39,766 bases of DNA from Campylobacteraceae bacterium. Its GTDB lineage: Bacteria > Campylobacterota > Campylobacteria > Campylobacterales > Sulfurovaceae. The stretch is taken from assembly GCA_027100635.1 (NCBI GenBank), contig JAMOOQ010000028.1, forward strand, positions 1 through 39,766. The letters are read 5' to 3'. Below, piece after piece: positions 8,427 through 17,814 of the stretch. The stretch's first letter is position 1; each line of letters opens with the position of its first letter. The notes beneath the pieces are model-generated. The model saw only the letters and a program-made list of their open reading frames with translations. It searched no databases and had not been told where the DNA came from. The translations under genes and the position numbers were made by a program.

Positions 8427-9338
8427 CTAAAAATACCCCTCCATTTTTTTCTTCTCCATAGAACTAGATAAATCACTATCAATCACTCTCCCTTGTCTCT
8501 CAGAAGTTGTGGTTAAAAGCATCTCTTGAATAATCTCTGGCAAAGTTGTGGCAGTTGAATTTACTGCACCAGTCAATGGATAACACCCAAGTGTTCTAAA
8601 GCGAACCATCTCTTTTGTTGAACCTTCTCTTAAATCTTTTGGAACTCTATCATCATCAACCATAATTTTAGCTCCACCATACTCTATAACCTCACGCTCT
8701 TTTGCAAAATACAACGATGGGATTTTAATATCTTCAAGATATATATATTGCCAAATATCAAGCTCTGTCCAATTAGATAAAGGGAAAACCCTAATAGATT
8801 CCCCTTTTTTTACCTTAGAATTATATATATTCCAAAGCTCTGGTCTTTGCTCTTTTGGATTCCACTGATGATACTCATCTCTAAATGAATAGATTCTCTC
8901 TTTTGCACGACTTTTCTCTTCATCTCGTCTTGCTCCACCAAAAACAGCATCAAATTTATAAATATCAAGCATATTCTTTAACGCTTCTGTTTTCATAATA
9001 TCAGTGTGCAAAGCAGAACCATGGGTAAAAGGCGATATATCCATATCAATCCCTTTTGGATTACTATACGTAATTAGCTCCATCCCAACCTCTTTTGCCC
9101 GTTTGTCTCTAAACTCTATCATCTCATTAAACTTCCATTTTGTATCAACATGAACAAGTGGAAATGGTGGAGGGGCAGGATAAAAAGCTTTTAGAGCAAG
9201 ATGAAGCATCACAGAACTATCTTTACCCACACTATAAAGCATTGCAGGATTCTCAAACTCAGCAATCACCTCTCGCATAATGTAAATTGACTCAGCTTCT
9301 AGTTGTTTTAGATGTGTTAATTTATCTTTATCTATCAT
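8427..9338 (-). CDS. cysD: Sulfate adenylyltransferase subunit 2 (CysD)
   Basis: A 303-residue PP-loop ATP pyrophosphatase with SVGKDSS at 36-42, followed by the family segments [11 protein letters not shown] and [16 protein letters not shown] and the C-terminal GRVIDSD region. With CysN it forms APS, the first step of sulfate activation. It is the first gene of the minus-strand run and has a good promoter 34-45 bases upstream. The absence of cysH/I/J nearby suggests use for sulfation rather than cysteine synthesis, though reduction genes could lie elsewhere. Confidence 0.96.
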   Translation of the reverse strand: MIDKDKLTHLKQLEAESIYIMREVIAEFENPAMLYSVGKDSSVMLHLALKAFYPAPPPFPLVHVDTKWKFNEMIEFRDKRAKEVGMELITYSNPKGIDMDISPFTHGSALHTDIMKTEALKNMLDIYKFDAVFGGARRDEEKSRAKERIYSFRDEYHQWNPKEQRPELWNIYNSKVKKGESIRVFPLSNWTELDIWQYIYLEDIKIPSLYFAKEREVIEYGGAKIMVDDDRVPKDLREGSTKEMVRFRTLGCYPLTGAVNSTATTLPEIIQEMLLTTTSERQGRVIDSDLSSSMEKKKMEGYF

Positions 9339-9371
9339 AAAAATCTTCTTATCCTTAAATTTTTTTAAATT

Positions 9372-9383
9372 ATTATATCAAAA
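9372..9383 (-). promoter_or_regulatory. Promoter of the cysD operon (extended -10)
   Basis: On the minus strand this reads TTTTGATATAAT, an exact fit to the extended -10 form (TTTTGnTATAAT) of Campylobacter-type sigma-70 promoters, which lack a strong -35. Transcription would start near 9365 and give a leader of roughly 25 bases before cysD. Confidence 0.6.
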
Positions 9384-9400
9384 TTTTATATAAAATAGTG

Positions 9401-9406
9401 TATAAT
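9401..9406 (+). promoter_or_regulatory. Possible promoter for the CBM lipoprotein gene
   Basis: TATAAT preceded by AATAGTG (TG just before the hexamer) on the plus strand, divergent from the cysD promoter. It would leave a leader of about 130 bases before the ATG at 9545, so another promoter nearer the gene is possible. Confidence 0.35.
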
Positions 9407-9544
9407 TTAAAATACTAGACTTTATTTAAGAATTAAGTTTATATCAAAATATAACTACCCTATCTAATATTTTTTAAGCTTTCAACTACTCCTTCCCCTA
9501 ATTTATAAGAAGTCTAATATACAAATAATTTAAAAGGATATAAA

Positions 9545-11503
9545 ATGATAAAAAAATCAATTTATTTAAATATAATCGCTCTTTCACTATTTACAAGTTG
9601 TGGCAATCAGTCACCAAATAACAAACATATAAATCCTCCTGCATCAACATATTTAGCTTATAATAAATATAGAACAAATAATAATATTGAGGTAAAGATA
9701 GATAGAACAGTTGAGTGGGATACTGGTTTTTGTGAAGATATTCAAATTACAAATATTACAGATAACACTATTCAATGGAGGGCTGAACTTATTATAGACG
9801 GAATAATTGATGAAATATGGAATGCTAATTATACCCAAACTGATAACCTATTGATTGCAAATGGAGTTAGTTATAATAGTGAATTAACTGCAAATAAAAG
9901 TACAACTTTTGGTTATTGTGCCACAAAAACTGCAAAAGTTTTAGCTAATGAAATATCCACAGATAGTAGTAATTTAATTATGACAAAAGAGATAACTAGC
10001 CAGTGGAATGGTGGATATTGTGCAGATATCAAACTCTCTAATAATTCTGATTTAAAAATCAAATGGGATATATCTACAACCTTAGATGGTAAAGTTTTTG
10101 AGCTTTGGAGTGCAAATTATGCACAAAATAGTGATTTACTCTTAACAGCTAGTGGAGTGGATTATAATGAGGTTATTATGCCAAATTCATCAATTGATTT
10201 TGGATATTGTCTTAAAGATGTTCTAACACTAGAAATAACAAATACGGAAGATAATACAACTGTAACAACGGAGCAAGAGGATAAACCTAAAAGTATAATA
10301 GACTACTCAAGTTTATTTAATGATTTTAATGTTGGTTTTGGCTCATCTTATGCTTATCCATTTTTATCAAGTGAAGGTGAAAAAAAGATTTGGGTAAGTC
10401 CAATTGAACTAATTATGCAAGATAATATAGAAGATAACAGTTATTATCAAGATATTAAAAATTTTGATGGTAGCAGTTTTTCTAATCTACAAGATAAGCT
10501 TAAAAATAGTAAATTTTTGGTCTATTGGCTAGTCAAAGATTGGAAAGAGAATTGGTTTAATTTACAAAAAATTCAAAATGCAATAGATGCAGGGTATATA
10601 CCAGTTTTTAGTTATTGGTATTTTGCTGATGAACTAATGGGTGGTATGCCTGATGCTGATAAAAAAGCCGAGTATCAAAAAGATAGTATAAGATTTGCAA
10701 ACTTTTTAAAAAAACTTAATGGTAAAAAAATAGTTATTATGGAGCCAGAGTTTAATAAAAATGTAGTTTTATATAATGAAAATAGTCAACATGAATTTGC
10801 ATCAATTATAGCAGAAGCGATTGACACAATTAAAGCAAAAAATGGTGATACCATATTCTCCTTATCTATGATGGATACAGGAAATAGAGGAGAAAAAGAG
10901 ACTTATCCTAAATGTGACTATGAAAATTGTGCTTTGGGTGATAGATATGAATGGAGTCGTCCTGAGATTGTGTATAATGATCTTTTACCAAAATTAGACT
11001 TTATATCATTTCAAGAAAATATTGGGCAGTTTAGTAGAAATCCTAACGATATAGATACACCGATTAGCTATACTAATGATGAGATTGGTATTGACTTTTT
11101 AGCAACAAGAATTGATAATTTTACAAAATTTTTAAAAGAGAAATATAATAAACCCATATTTTTACCATTTATTACAGTAGCCTCTGCAACTTGGAGTGAT
11201 AATAATAGCAATAAAGCGATAGAAATATCCGAGCTAAATTATCATGGCTGGGATGATAAACTAGAACAGACTTATAAAGATTTATCACAGATGAAAACTA
11301 CATTACAAGAGAGTGGACTATTTGGCTACGCTCCAATGGCTCTATTTGATGACCCAAAACATGATCAATATGGATATCAGTTTTTTATGAATAATGAATA
11401 TCATTTGGGTATTGTTGGAAGTGATTCTATCGATGCTATTGATAATGGGATTAGTGGAAACTTGATTTTTAAAAAAGATGTACTTGAATATATTTTTGAT
11501 TAA
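9545..11503 (+). CDS. Lipoprotein with two CBM2-like repeats and a putative glycoside hydrolase domain
   Basis: A 652-residue protein. The lipoprotein signal ends in LFTSC (C19). Two tandem beta-sandwich repeats follow, about residues 50-135 and 145-230; each has WxxGxCxDI, IxWxxxxxxDG, W(N/S)ANY, and ends with FGYC, a pattern of family-2 carbohydrate-binding modules, each with a cysteine pair. After an acidic linker (TTVTTEQED) residues about 255-652 look like a TIM-barrel glycosidase: IVIMEPEFN could carry one catalytic acid and FISFQENIG another. I cannot assign a GH family. A good ribosome site (AAAAGGAT) precedes the ATG. Between two glycan clusters it may process or bind the cell's own exopolysaccharide; an alternative is use of an environmental polysaccharide. 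Confidence 0.75.
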   Translation: MIKKSIYLNIIALSLFTSCGNQSPNNKHINPPASTYLAYNKYRTNNNIEVKIDRTVEWDTGFCEDIQITNITDNTIQWRAELIIDGIIDEIWNANYTQTDNLLIANGVSYNSELTANKSTTFGYCATKTAKVLANEISTDSSNLIMTKEITSQWNGGYCADIKLSNNSDLKIKWDISTTLDGKVFELWSANYAQNSDLLLTASGVDYNEVIMPNSSIDFGYCLKDVLTLEITNTEDNTTVTTEQEDKPKSIIDYSSLFNDFNVGFGSSYAYPFLSSEGEKKIWVSPIELIMQDNIEDNSYYQDIKNFDGSSFSNLQDKLKNSKFLVYWLVKDWKENWFNLQKIQNAIDAGYIPVFSYWYFADELMGGMPDADKKAEYQKDSIRFANFLKKLNGKKIVIMEPEFNKNVVLYNENSQHEFASIIAEAIDTIKAKNGDTIFSLSMMDTGNRGEKETYPKCDYENCALGDRYEWSRPEIVYNDLLPKLDFISFQENIGQFSRNPNDIDTPISYTNDEIGIDFLATRIDNFTKFLKEKYNKPIFLPFITVASATWSDNNSNKAIEISELNYHGWDDKLEQTYKDLSQMKTTLQESGLFGYAPMALFDDPKHDQYGYQFFMNNEYHLGIVGSDSIDAIDNGISGNLIFKKDVLEYIFD

Positions 11504-11514
11504 TCTTTTATATT

Positions 11515-11556
11515 AAAAAATCCTAACAAAGTTTAGAATTATCTATTTTTGTTAGG
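11515..11556 (-). terminator. Terminator of the surface-glycan cluster
   Basis: Arms CCTAACAAA (11522-11530) and TTTGTTAGG (11548-11556) form a nine-base stem with a 17-base loop. On the minus strand the stem is followed by ATTTTTT, giving an intrinsic terminator whose first arm overlaps the last codons of the SGNH-like gene. It may also slow plus-strand transcription from the lipoprotein gene, since the two genes converge here. Confidence 0.7.
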
Positions 11557-12552
11557 GTTCTTATTTAATAATTTTAATAACATAATGCTGTACTTTTCTC
11601 TACCTAAATAATTAAAATGATATTTATCTGCCCATAACTCTATATCCTTATTATACTTATTTGTTAAATCAATAATATTCTTTGTATTAATCTTTTGAAA
11701 AATTTGATTATTATATTGATAATCTATCCCATATCCTCTAGGTTGGAAAATAATAATTGGTCTTATATTATGGCTTTTTATAAAATCAATAAGTTTATTT
11801 AAAAGTTTAAAATTAATATTATCTATTTTATATGTATCCCATTTAATAATACTATTCTTAATACCATTAAATTTATTTGTTACAATAAATCCATCTCCAT
11901 TTGAACATAAAAATACTGTTCGTTTCATTGTTCCTCTAAAATAACTAATATTACAATCAATATTATTAATCTCTAAATCATAATATAATAATCTTTTTTT
12001 TACTAAAAATCTATTTTTTATAAACTGATTAAATTGAAATAATAAATGTTTTAACCTTATTTCATTGGATATTCTATCTTGAATAGAGATAAATTTGAGG
12101 GTATTTTCTTTCTCAATAGAATTAATAAAATTATAATCAAATTGAGTTGGAAATTTTAATTTTTTAATAATATTTTGCTCTCCTATAATTTCAGATATAT
12201 CTAATGATAGTACTATATATTTTGGGTAATATTTAACTGCTTCATTAACGGCAAATGAAAAATCTTTTAGAAACATACCAGGTCTTCCATAGTTATATAT
12301 TTCTATTCCATTTTGTTTAAATTTATTTGTTGATATATGATTTTGTGTTTTTGAACTTCCTATAAATATATAATCTAATTTATCTATTTGTGAAGCTCTA
12401 TATTTTAAATTAATAGATTTTGATACTTTATCTTCTAAGAAAAAATTATCAGAATTAAAATATATAAATAGATACAGTGATATATAAAATAATATAAGTA
12501 ATGGTATTATCATTAATATTGTATAAATATAAATTCTATATTTTTGTCTCAT
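11539..12552 (-). CDS. Membrane-anchored SGNH-like protein, probable acyltransferase partner of MBOAT
   Basis: A 337-residue protein with one N-terminal membrane segment (about 10-32) and an outer domain. YIFIGSSKTQNH (61-72) matches SGNH block I with the nucleophile at S66, and WADKYHFNYLG near the end gives a D309-x-x-H312 pair as in block V. Proteins of this type (AlgJ, AlgX, PatB, DltD-like) complete acyl transfer onto an extracytoplasmic sugar after an MBOAT protein moves the acyl group across the membrane. It lies ten bases after the MBOAT gene and ends the cluster. Target sugar unknown. Confidence 0.75.
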   Translation of the reverse strand: MRQKYRIYIYTILMIIPLLILFYISLYLFIYFNSDNFFLEDKVSKSINLKYRASQIDKLDYIFIGSSKTQNHISTNKFKQNGIEIYNYGRPGMFLKDFSFAVNEAVKYYPKYIVLSLDISEIIGEQNIIKKLKFPTQFDYNFINSIEKENTLKFISIQDRISNEIRLKHLLFQFNQFIKNRFLVKKRLLYYDLEINNIDCNISYFRGTMKRTVFLCSNGDGFIVTNKFNGIKNSIIKWDTYKIDNINFKLLNKLIDFIKSHNIRPIIIFQPRGYGIDYQYNNQIFQKINTKNIIDLTNKYNKDIELWADKYHFNYLGREKYSIMLLKLLNKNPNKNR

Positions 12553-12561
12553 TATATACCT

Positions 12562-13953
12562 CTAAAAATTAAAATATATAAATATATCTGAGTTATTATA
12601 ATGCATATATAAGAAAGTAAATATATTTAATATAACCAATAATAGAATCTCATACATATTCTTAATTCTAAAATTATTTAAATTTTTTAGTCCAAAGAGT
12701 ATTATAATAGATAAAATAACTATACATATTTCAACTATATTCAATTCTAAAGTTGGTAGTGTTATTTGACTTATATTAAACATTCCAGTTAAAATCTTAA
12801 TAGCATCATCCCATTCTTTAGCTCTAAAAAATACCCAAGCAATATTTATAAAATTAAAAGTAATAAACCATGCAATTATACTATACAGTTGAAATCCTAT
12901 ATTTTGCCAAATACGATGAACCACTAAAGCGATACCGTGTAAGAATCCCCAAAAAACAAAAGTCCAACCTGCTCCATGCCAAATTCCACCAATGATAAAA
13001 GTTGCTAAGAGATTATTATATATTCTAAAATTTCCTTTTCTGTTTCCTCCAAGAGGTATATAAATATAATCTTTTAAAAATCTACTAAGTGTTATATGCC
13101 ATCTTCTCCAAAAGTCTTGAATATTAGTGGCTTTATAAGGACTATTAAAGTTAATAGGTAGTTTTATGTTAAAAAGTAATGCTAAACCAATTGCCATATC
13201 TGTATAACCACTAAAATCAAAATATAGTTGAAATGTATATGATAATGATGTAGCCCAAGCCTCAAAAATATTTAGTGTAGTTGCTACATCAAATCCATTA
13301 ATAGCCCATATAACAAAAGTATCGGCAATTACAACTTTTTTAAATAATCCTATAGAAAATATAAAAAGCCCCATTGCTATATTTTTATAATTCTTTACTT
13401 TATTTCTTATCTTCATAAACTGTGGCATCATCTCTTTATGATGAACAATTGGACCTGCAATAAGCTGAGGAAAGAAAGTCACAAATAAAGCATAGTTTAA
13501 AAAGTCATACTCTTTTGTCTCTCGTCTATAACTATCAACTAAATATGAGATTTGTTGAAAGGTAAAGAAACTAATCGCAAGTGGTAAAGCCAAATCTAAT
13601 GTTGGAACATTAGCATCTGTTAATAGATTAAAATTGTCTATCATAAAATCTGTATATTTAAAATAACTAAGTAGTGCTATATTTGAGATAATACCAAAAA
13701 TTAAGATTGATTTTTTAGAAAACTTATAATAACCATCATCGTTGTTAAGAGAGTTCCCAACTATATAATTAAATAACAGTGATGAAAGTATAATTGGTAA
13801 ATATGTTATGTTCCACCAACTGTAGAAGAACAAACTACTAAATAGTAAAAAACCTTTTGATACTTCTGTAAGTCTTTTATGATTTAGATAGAAGTATATA
13901 AAAAATGTTATTGGTAAAAATATAAATATAAATTCATAAGAATTAAAGAGCAT
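12562..13953 (-). CDS. MBOAT family O-acyltransferase (AlgI/DltB-like)
   Basis: A 463-residue polytopic membrane protein with about ten hydrophobic segments. The MBOAT signature is clear: FDFSGYTDMAIG (246-256), FWRRWHITLSRFLKDY (281-296) and the active-site histidines in GGIWHGAGW (H326) and FLHGI (H339). It passes acyl groups, usually acetyl, through the membrane to modify surface polysaccharide. It overlaps the upstream sulfotransferase-like gene by eleven bases and is followed by its probable SGNH partner, so the two work as a pair. Confidence 0.92.
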   Translation of the reverse strand: MLFNSYEFIFIFLPITFFIYFYLNHKRLTEVSKGFLLFSSLFFYSWWNITYLPIILSSLLFNYIVGNSLNNDDGYYKFSKKSILIFGIISNIALLSYFKYTDFMIDNFNLLTDANVPTLDLALPLAISFFTFQQISYLVDSYRRETKEYDFLNYALFVTFFPQLIAGPIVHHKEMMPQFMKIRNKVKNYKNIAMGLFIFSIGLFKKVVIADTFVIWAINGFDVATTLNIFEAWATSLSYTFQLYFDFSGYTDMAIGLALLFNIKLPINFNSPYKATNIQDFWRRWHITLSRFLKDYIYIPLGGNRKGNFRIYNNLLATFIIGGIWHGAGWTFVFWGFLHGIALVVHRIWQNIGFQLYSIIAWFITFNFINIAWVFFRAKEWDDAIKILTGMFNISQITLPTLELNIVEICIVILSIIILFGLKNLNNFRIKNMYEILLLVILNIFTFLYMHYNNSDIFIYFNF

Positions 13954-14803
13954 TTAAATTATATCCATTTATATTTAAAAGATTAATATTTGGATATAAA
14001 TTCTGAATCAATTTAATATCTTCTATATATTTATCTTTCAAGCCTGTTACCTCTAGCTCATTAAATGGTAAATAAGGTAAATTAATTTTATTTAATGGAT
14101 ATTTATTATTTAAATATTCTATTATTTTAGAACCCTCCTCTTGATTACCACTAGAATAAAAAGAGTCCAGTACTTTAATAGTCTTACTTGATAAAGATGC
14201 CCTTGTTCTTTGAACTTTATATTTTGAAATTATTTCATCACTCTTTTTTAATCCCGTAAGGTTATCAATAATTAATGGAAATAACTCATGTAAGTCCTCA
14301 TAACACCATAAAGTAATATTCTCTTTAGGTACTATGGCTGATATTGATTCAAGAACAAATACCCAACTATTATCCTTAAATTTTTTTTTATTATAAAATT
14401 TATTAAATGGCATATATCCTCTATTTCTAACCACTTCTAAGTAAATTGATCTGTAAAAACTATCATAAGCACGAATAGAAAAGAATATCTCAATATCAGC
14501 ATTAGGAAATATATTTTTAATATTATTTAATCTATTTTGTATCTTAGGATAAATCCCATGATATATTTTAAAATCATAAGGAACACCAATAATATTCTCT
14601 TCTGCAATAATTAAAGTTTTTATATCTTCCAATACACTGCTATTGACAACTTTTATTAAGCTATCCAAAAAATTAGGTCTTAAATTTTTAGGAGTTAAAA
14701 GTTTAATACCATTTTCTATTAATATATTTTTACTATTTTCTAACATAGATTGAATATGTGTAGTAGCAGTTTTATGAGCTCCTATGTATAATTTAATATT
14801 CAT
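13943..14803 (-). CDS. Sulfotransferase-like protein, divergent
   Basis: A 286-residue protein. IGAHKTATTHIQSM at 7-20 resembles the 5'-phosphosulfate loop of PAPS sulfotransferases (HKTGTT-type), and FFSIRAYDSFYRSIY at about 107-121 resembles the 3'-phosphate motif with R111 and S115/S119. The middle and C-terminus are not conserved with families I can name. It is tightly packed between a glycosyltransferase and the MBOAT gene. PAPS-making genes a few kilobases away support sulfation of a sugar as its role. A related use of this fold is possible. Confidence 0.7.
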   Translation of the reverse strand: MNIKLYIGAHKTATTHIQSMLENSKNILIENGIKLLTPKNLRPNFLDSLIKVVNSSVLEDIKTLIIAEENIIGVPYDFKIYHGIYPKIQNRLNNIKNIFPNADIEIFFSIRAYDSFYRSIYLEVVRNRGYMPFNKFYNKKKFKDNSWVFVLESISAIVPKENITLWCYEDLHELFPLIIDNLTGLKKSDEIISKYKVQRTRASLSSKTIKVLDSFYSSGNQEEGSKIIEYLNNKYPLNKINLPYLPFNELEVTGLKDKYIEDIKLIQNLYPNINLLNINGYNLNAL

Positions 14804-14804
14804 A

Positions 14805-15614
14805 TTATTTTATCATTTTATTTACTAATGTTTTATCTATAATTTCAGCATAATCACTTGACATCAAATCATCAATAGTATATGAAGTATACCATATATT
14901 ATTTTTAATTTTACTATTAGAATTTTCTATAGATATTATTCTAAAATGATAACAAACTAAATATGCTTGTTTTATATCTTTTTCTCTTAAATTATCATAA
15001 AATGGAGATAAGTCACTTCTATTTTGATATATACTATCTACACAAATAAAATTACCTATAGGTGATTTTGGATGATGATCCCATATATTATCAAATTTCG
15101 ATGGTTTAAATATACATTTAACTTCAATTTTTTCATATCTACATCTAAACTTATGCTCACTACTTTTAGTATTAATATGTTTTTTATCATGATTCCATCT
15201 ATCAATAGTTTCATTTATTAAATTAGTAGGATTTTTATCTCTTTTATTCGCAGACATCATCACCCAAGGAATTTTAATACAATCAATATCGCTAAAAGTA
15301 TTCATTAATTCATCTCTAATAGTATTAGACAACTCTTTTTTTGTTGTAATATACTCGTCAACATCAACATATATAAGCCACTCTGTGCTATCTTTAATAT
15401 CTTTATAAACAGAATTTGCAATATCTTTTTCAATAATATTGTTTTCAAAATATATCATTACTTTTGGATGATTTAAGAGATACTCACTATACTTTAGTGT
15501 AGAATTATCATCTATTATATATATATATTCTATACCCTCTTTTAAGTAATAGTTTATAAATTCCTCTATAAAAGGCTCATCTTTACATCGTGTCATAAGT
15601 GATAAAAAATTCAT
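14805..15614 (-). CDS. Glycosyltransferase of the GT2/GT92-like group
   Basis: A 269-residue GT-A type enzyme. The N-terminus MTRCKDEPFIEEFINYY and DDNST (35-39) mark the nucleotide-sugar site, and YVDVDEYI holds the DxD metal motif (D84, D86). This pattern is typical of the Glyco_tranf_2_4 or GT92-like proteins often linked to polysaccharide modification genes. There is no membrane segment, so it probably acts on the cytoplasmic face. It is two bases upstream of the sulfotransferase-like gene and four after the other one. Donor and acceptor cannot be told from sequence. Confidence 0.82.
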   Translation of the reverse strand: MNFLSLMTRCKDEPFIEEFINYYLKEGIEYIYIIDDNSTLKYSEYLLNHPKVMIYFENNIIEKDIANSVYKDIKDSTEWLIYVDVDEYITTKKELSNTIRDELMNTFSDIDCIKIPWVMMSANKRDKNPTNLINETIDRWNHDKKHINTKSSEHKFRCRYEKIEVKCIFKPSKFDNIWDHHPKSPIGNFICVDSIYQNRSDLSPFYDNLREKDIKQAYLVCYHFRIISIENSNSKIKNNIWYTSYTIDDLMSSDYAEIIDKTLVNKMIK

Positions 15615-15617
15615 TAA

Positions 15618-16304
15618 CTACCAACTGTTAATAAATTTATTATTAAAATTCATTTTTTTACATCTTAAAATAAATTCAAAATCATCATGATACCACTGTT
15701 TTAATTTTAATATTCCTTTTTTATCGATATATTTATCTATATTTTTAGGATTTTTGTGTGCTGTAATCTCATCTATTGGTAATTTAACAGATTCGTGTAT
15801 ATTCAAAATTTGCTTTAATCTTATAAAATCATTATCTAATGACTCTTGAAATCCTATAAATAAAATATCATTTATACGTGAATTAAAATATTCTAAACTA
15901 GAATACCAATTTTTATATGTTCTAAAATGTTGGATATTTTTCATTGCTCTTAATGATAATTTATAATTTTTAGAATTTTTATCTGCTAAAGAAATTGCTA
16001 ATTGATTAGGTAACAAGAATGTTTCAAATATTTCTTTTTCTTCATTGCTCCATTCAAAATAATATCGTGGTTGTCCCTTTCGTTGCCTACTATAAAAACC
16101 ACTTATAAATCTTGATATTGGATCCCTTAAAAAGAAAATAACATATTCACCTTTTGGAATATCTTTTAAAGATATATTATGATGATGTAATATAATATAA
16201 TATTGATCTGTCTCTAAATAATTTTGTAGTATTGATTTAATTGCTGTACCACCTGTTTTACCTATATGTAGAAAATGTATAATTTTTTTTTGTTTTTTTA
16301 GCAT
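15618..16304 (-). CDS. PAPS-dependent sulfotransferase family protein
   Basis: A 228-residue protein with both PAPS-binding motifs of carbohydrate sulfotransferases: HIGKTGGTAIKS at 13-24 (5'-phosphosulfate loop) and FFLRDPISRFISGFYSR at 57-73 (3'-phosphate motif, R60 and S68). The size and the short loop between motifs are those of bacterial Sulfotransfer_2-like proteins. It would transfer sulfate from PAPS to a glycan hydroxyl in the cytoplasm before export. It is the second gene after the Wzt-type ATPase. PAPS can be supplied by cysDNC and PAP removed by cysQ in the left part of the window. Confidence 0.85.
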   Translation of the reverse strand: MLKKQKKIIHFLHIGKTGGTAIKSILQNYLETDQYYIILHHHNISLKDIPKGEYVIFFLRDPISRFISGFYSRQRKGQPRYYFEWSNEEKEIFETFLLPNQLAISLADKNSKNYKLSLRAMKNIQHFRTYKNWYSSLEYFNSRINDILFIGFQESLDNDFIRLKQILNIHESVKLPIDEITAHKNPKNIDKYIDKKGILKLKQWYHDDFEFILRCKKMNFNNKFINSW

Positions 16305-16324
16305 ACTTTAGTCCTTTTAATATA

Positions 16325-17623
16325 TTAAATTTTTTTAATAGATAAATCAAAATTAAAATCAATGAATCCATTTATTTCACTCTTATTTTTAATAACCTTA
16401 AAAATATATGCATCAATAATTCTATGTAATACCTGTTTATCTCCATATTGTATGGTATTTGTTCCACAATTAAACAAATATGTACCTATATTTAATATAT
16501 TTTTAAATTTCCATTTAATATGATAGATATTATTTTTTTCAACTTTTGATATTTTATAGTTATCTAATAGTAAAACTTTTCCACCTAAATTAACTCCTAT
16601 TATATTTTTAAGTTGCATAGCTATTCTAATACTATTAAAAGATTCTAAATACTTTATTTTATAACTATAATAATAATACTCCCCAAACTCCAATATATTA
16701 CACTCATTACCTTCTAAATCAGTTATTTTTATATCAAAAATTCTTGCCCCATTCTCTTTATAAACCACCATTGATTTAGATTTTAAATTTGGATTATAAA
16801 AAGCACTACTCTTTAGTTTTTTAGCAGGTTTATTAGCCTCTATTTCAAGTTTTTTATATTCATCTCTAATATCTCTAATATTATTATTTTTACTGTCTCC
16901 AAACTTTTCATATAAATTTACCACATCTTTTGGTTTACCTTCTATTACGAGTTCTCCCGAGTGTAACATAATTGCACGGCTACAAAGTTGTTTAATTACT
17001 CCACCTGAATGAGATACAAAAAGTACAGTAACATCATTAGATTCACACATATTTTCTATCTTTGCATAACACTTACGACTAAATGCCACATCACCAACAC
17101 TTAAAGCCTCATCAATAATTAAAATCTCAGGTTCTGTATTAATAGCAAATGCAAATCCTAATCGTGCTTTCATTCCACTACTATAAGTTTTAAGTGGTTG
17201 ATATATAAACTCTCCAATATCTGCAAAAGATATGATATCATCAAGTTTATCTTTTATTTGAATCTCACTTAATCCACTAATGCTTCCTGCTAAATATAGA
17301 TTATCTAATCCGCTAAGTTCAGGGTTAAATCCTGCTCCAAGTTCTAACATTGCTGTAATTTTTCCATTAACTACTATTGTTCCACTTGTTGGAGTAAGTA
17401 CACCTGTTATCATTTTAAGCAAAGTTGATTTACCACTACCATTTTTACCTATAATTCCAACAACTTCGCCTTTTTTAACATTAAAAGATATATTATTATT
17501 TGCTAAAAAATCTTGATGATAGCTCTTTTTTGATAAACTCAAAGATTCTTTAAGTCTATCAATTGGTTGCTTATATAACTTATATTCTTTGGTTAAGTTT
17601 TTAATCTCTATAGAATTTTTCAT
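16325..17623 (-). CDS. Polysaccharide ABC exporter ATPase with Wzt-like C-terminal domain
   Basis: A 432-residue ABC protein. Walker A GKNGSGKS at 59-66, signature SSGMKARLGFA at 148-158, and Walker B ILIIDEAL at 167-174 place it with the KpsT/Wzt/TagH group, as does AMLELGAGFNPELSG. Residues about 280-432 form a beta-rich tail like the Wzt C-terminal domain that recognises the capped end of an O-antigen chain. The partner permease Wzm normally sits just upstream, but that place holds only short remnants. Export would need a Wzm elsewhere in the genome. Confidence 0.88.
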   Translation of the reverse strand: MKNSIEIKNLTKEYKLYKQPIDRLKESLSLSKKSYHQDFLANNNISFNVKKGEVVGIIGKNGSGKSTLLKMITGVLTPTSGTIVVNGKITAMLELGAGFNPELSGLDNLYLAGSISGLSEIQIKDKLDDIISFADIGEFIYQPLKTYSSGMKARLGFAFAINTEPEILIIDEALSVGDVAFSRKCYAKIENMCESNDVTVLFVSHSGGVIKQLCSRAIMLHSGELVIEGKPKDVVNLYEKFGDSKNNNIRDIRDEYKKLEIEANKPAKKLKSSAFYNPNLKSKSMVVYKENGARIFDIKITDLEGNECNILEFGEYYYYSYKIKYLESFNSIRIAMQLKNIIGVNLGGKVLLLDNYKISKVEKNNIYHIKWKFKNILNIGTYLFNCGTNTIQYGDKQVLHRIIDAYIFKVIKNKSEINGFIDFNFDLSIKKI

Positions 17624-17721
17624 CTATTTCTATTTTTTATTACTTCATTTTTTATCATCTGCTCATTCTCTTCTCTTATCTGTCTAGTAAACTCTTGTCT
17701 TTGTATTTTAGATTCCATCAT
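17620..17721 (-). pseudogene. Short ORF or gene remnant before the ABC ATPase
   Basis: A 33-codon frame of charged residues (MMESKIQRQEFTRQIREE is its start) whose TGA overlaps the ATG of the ABC gene by two shared bases (ATGA type). A stop lies three codons upstream and no clear ribosome site is present. The exact coupling suggests the tail of a former longer upstream gene that has lost its start. Confidence 0.35.
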
Positions 17722-17814
17722 CACTTGTTATAATCTCTCTATTGATCTCATATCTTATCCTTTTCATCTTAAAATATCAGATTAAGTTAATTCTTTAATA
17801 TTTGTGAGCTTTTA

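Noticed and set aside
13943-14803. Ordinary ATPase or kinase reading of the IGAHKTATT loop
   Set aside because: The loop lacks the GxxxxGK[ST] pattern; together with the downstream R...S motif it fits a sulfotransferase better.
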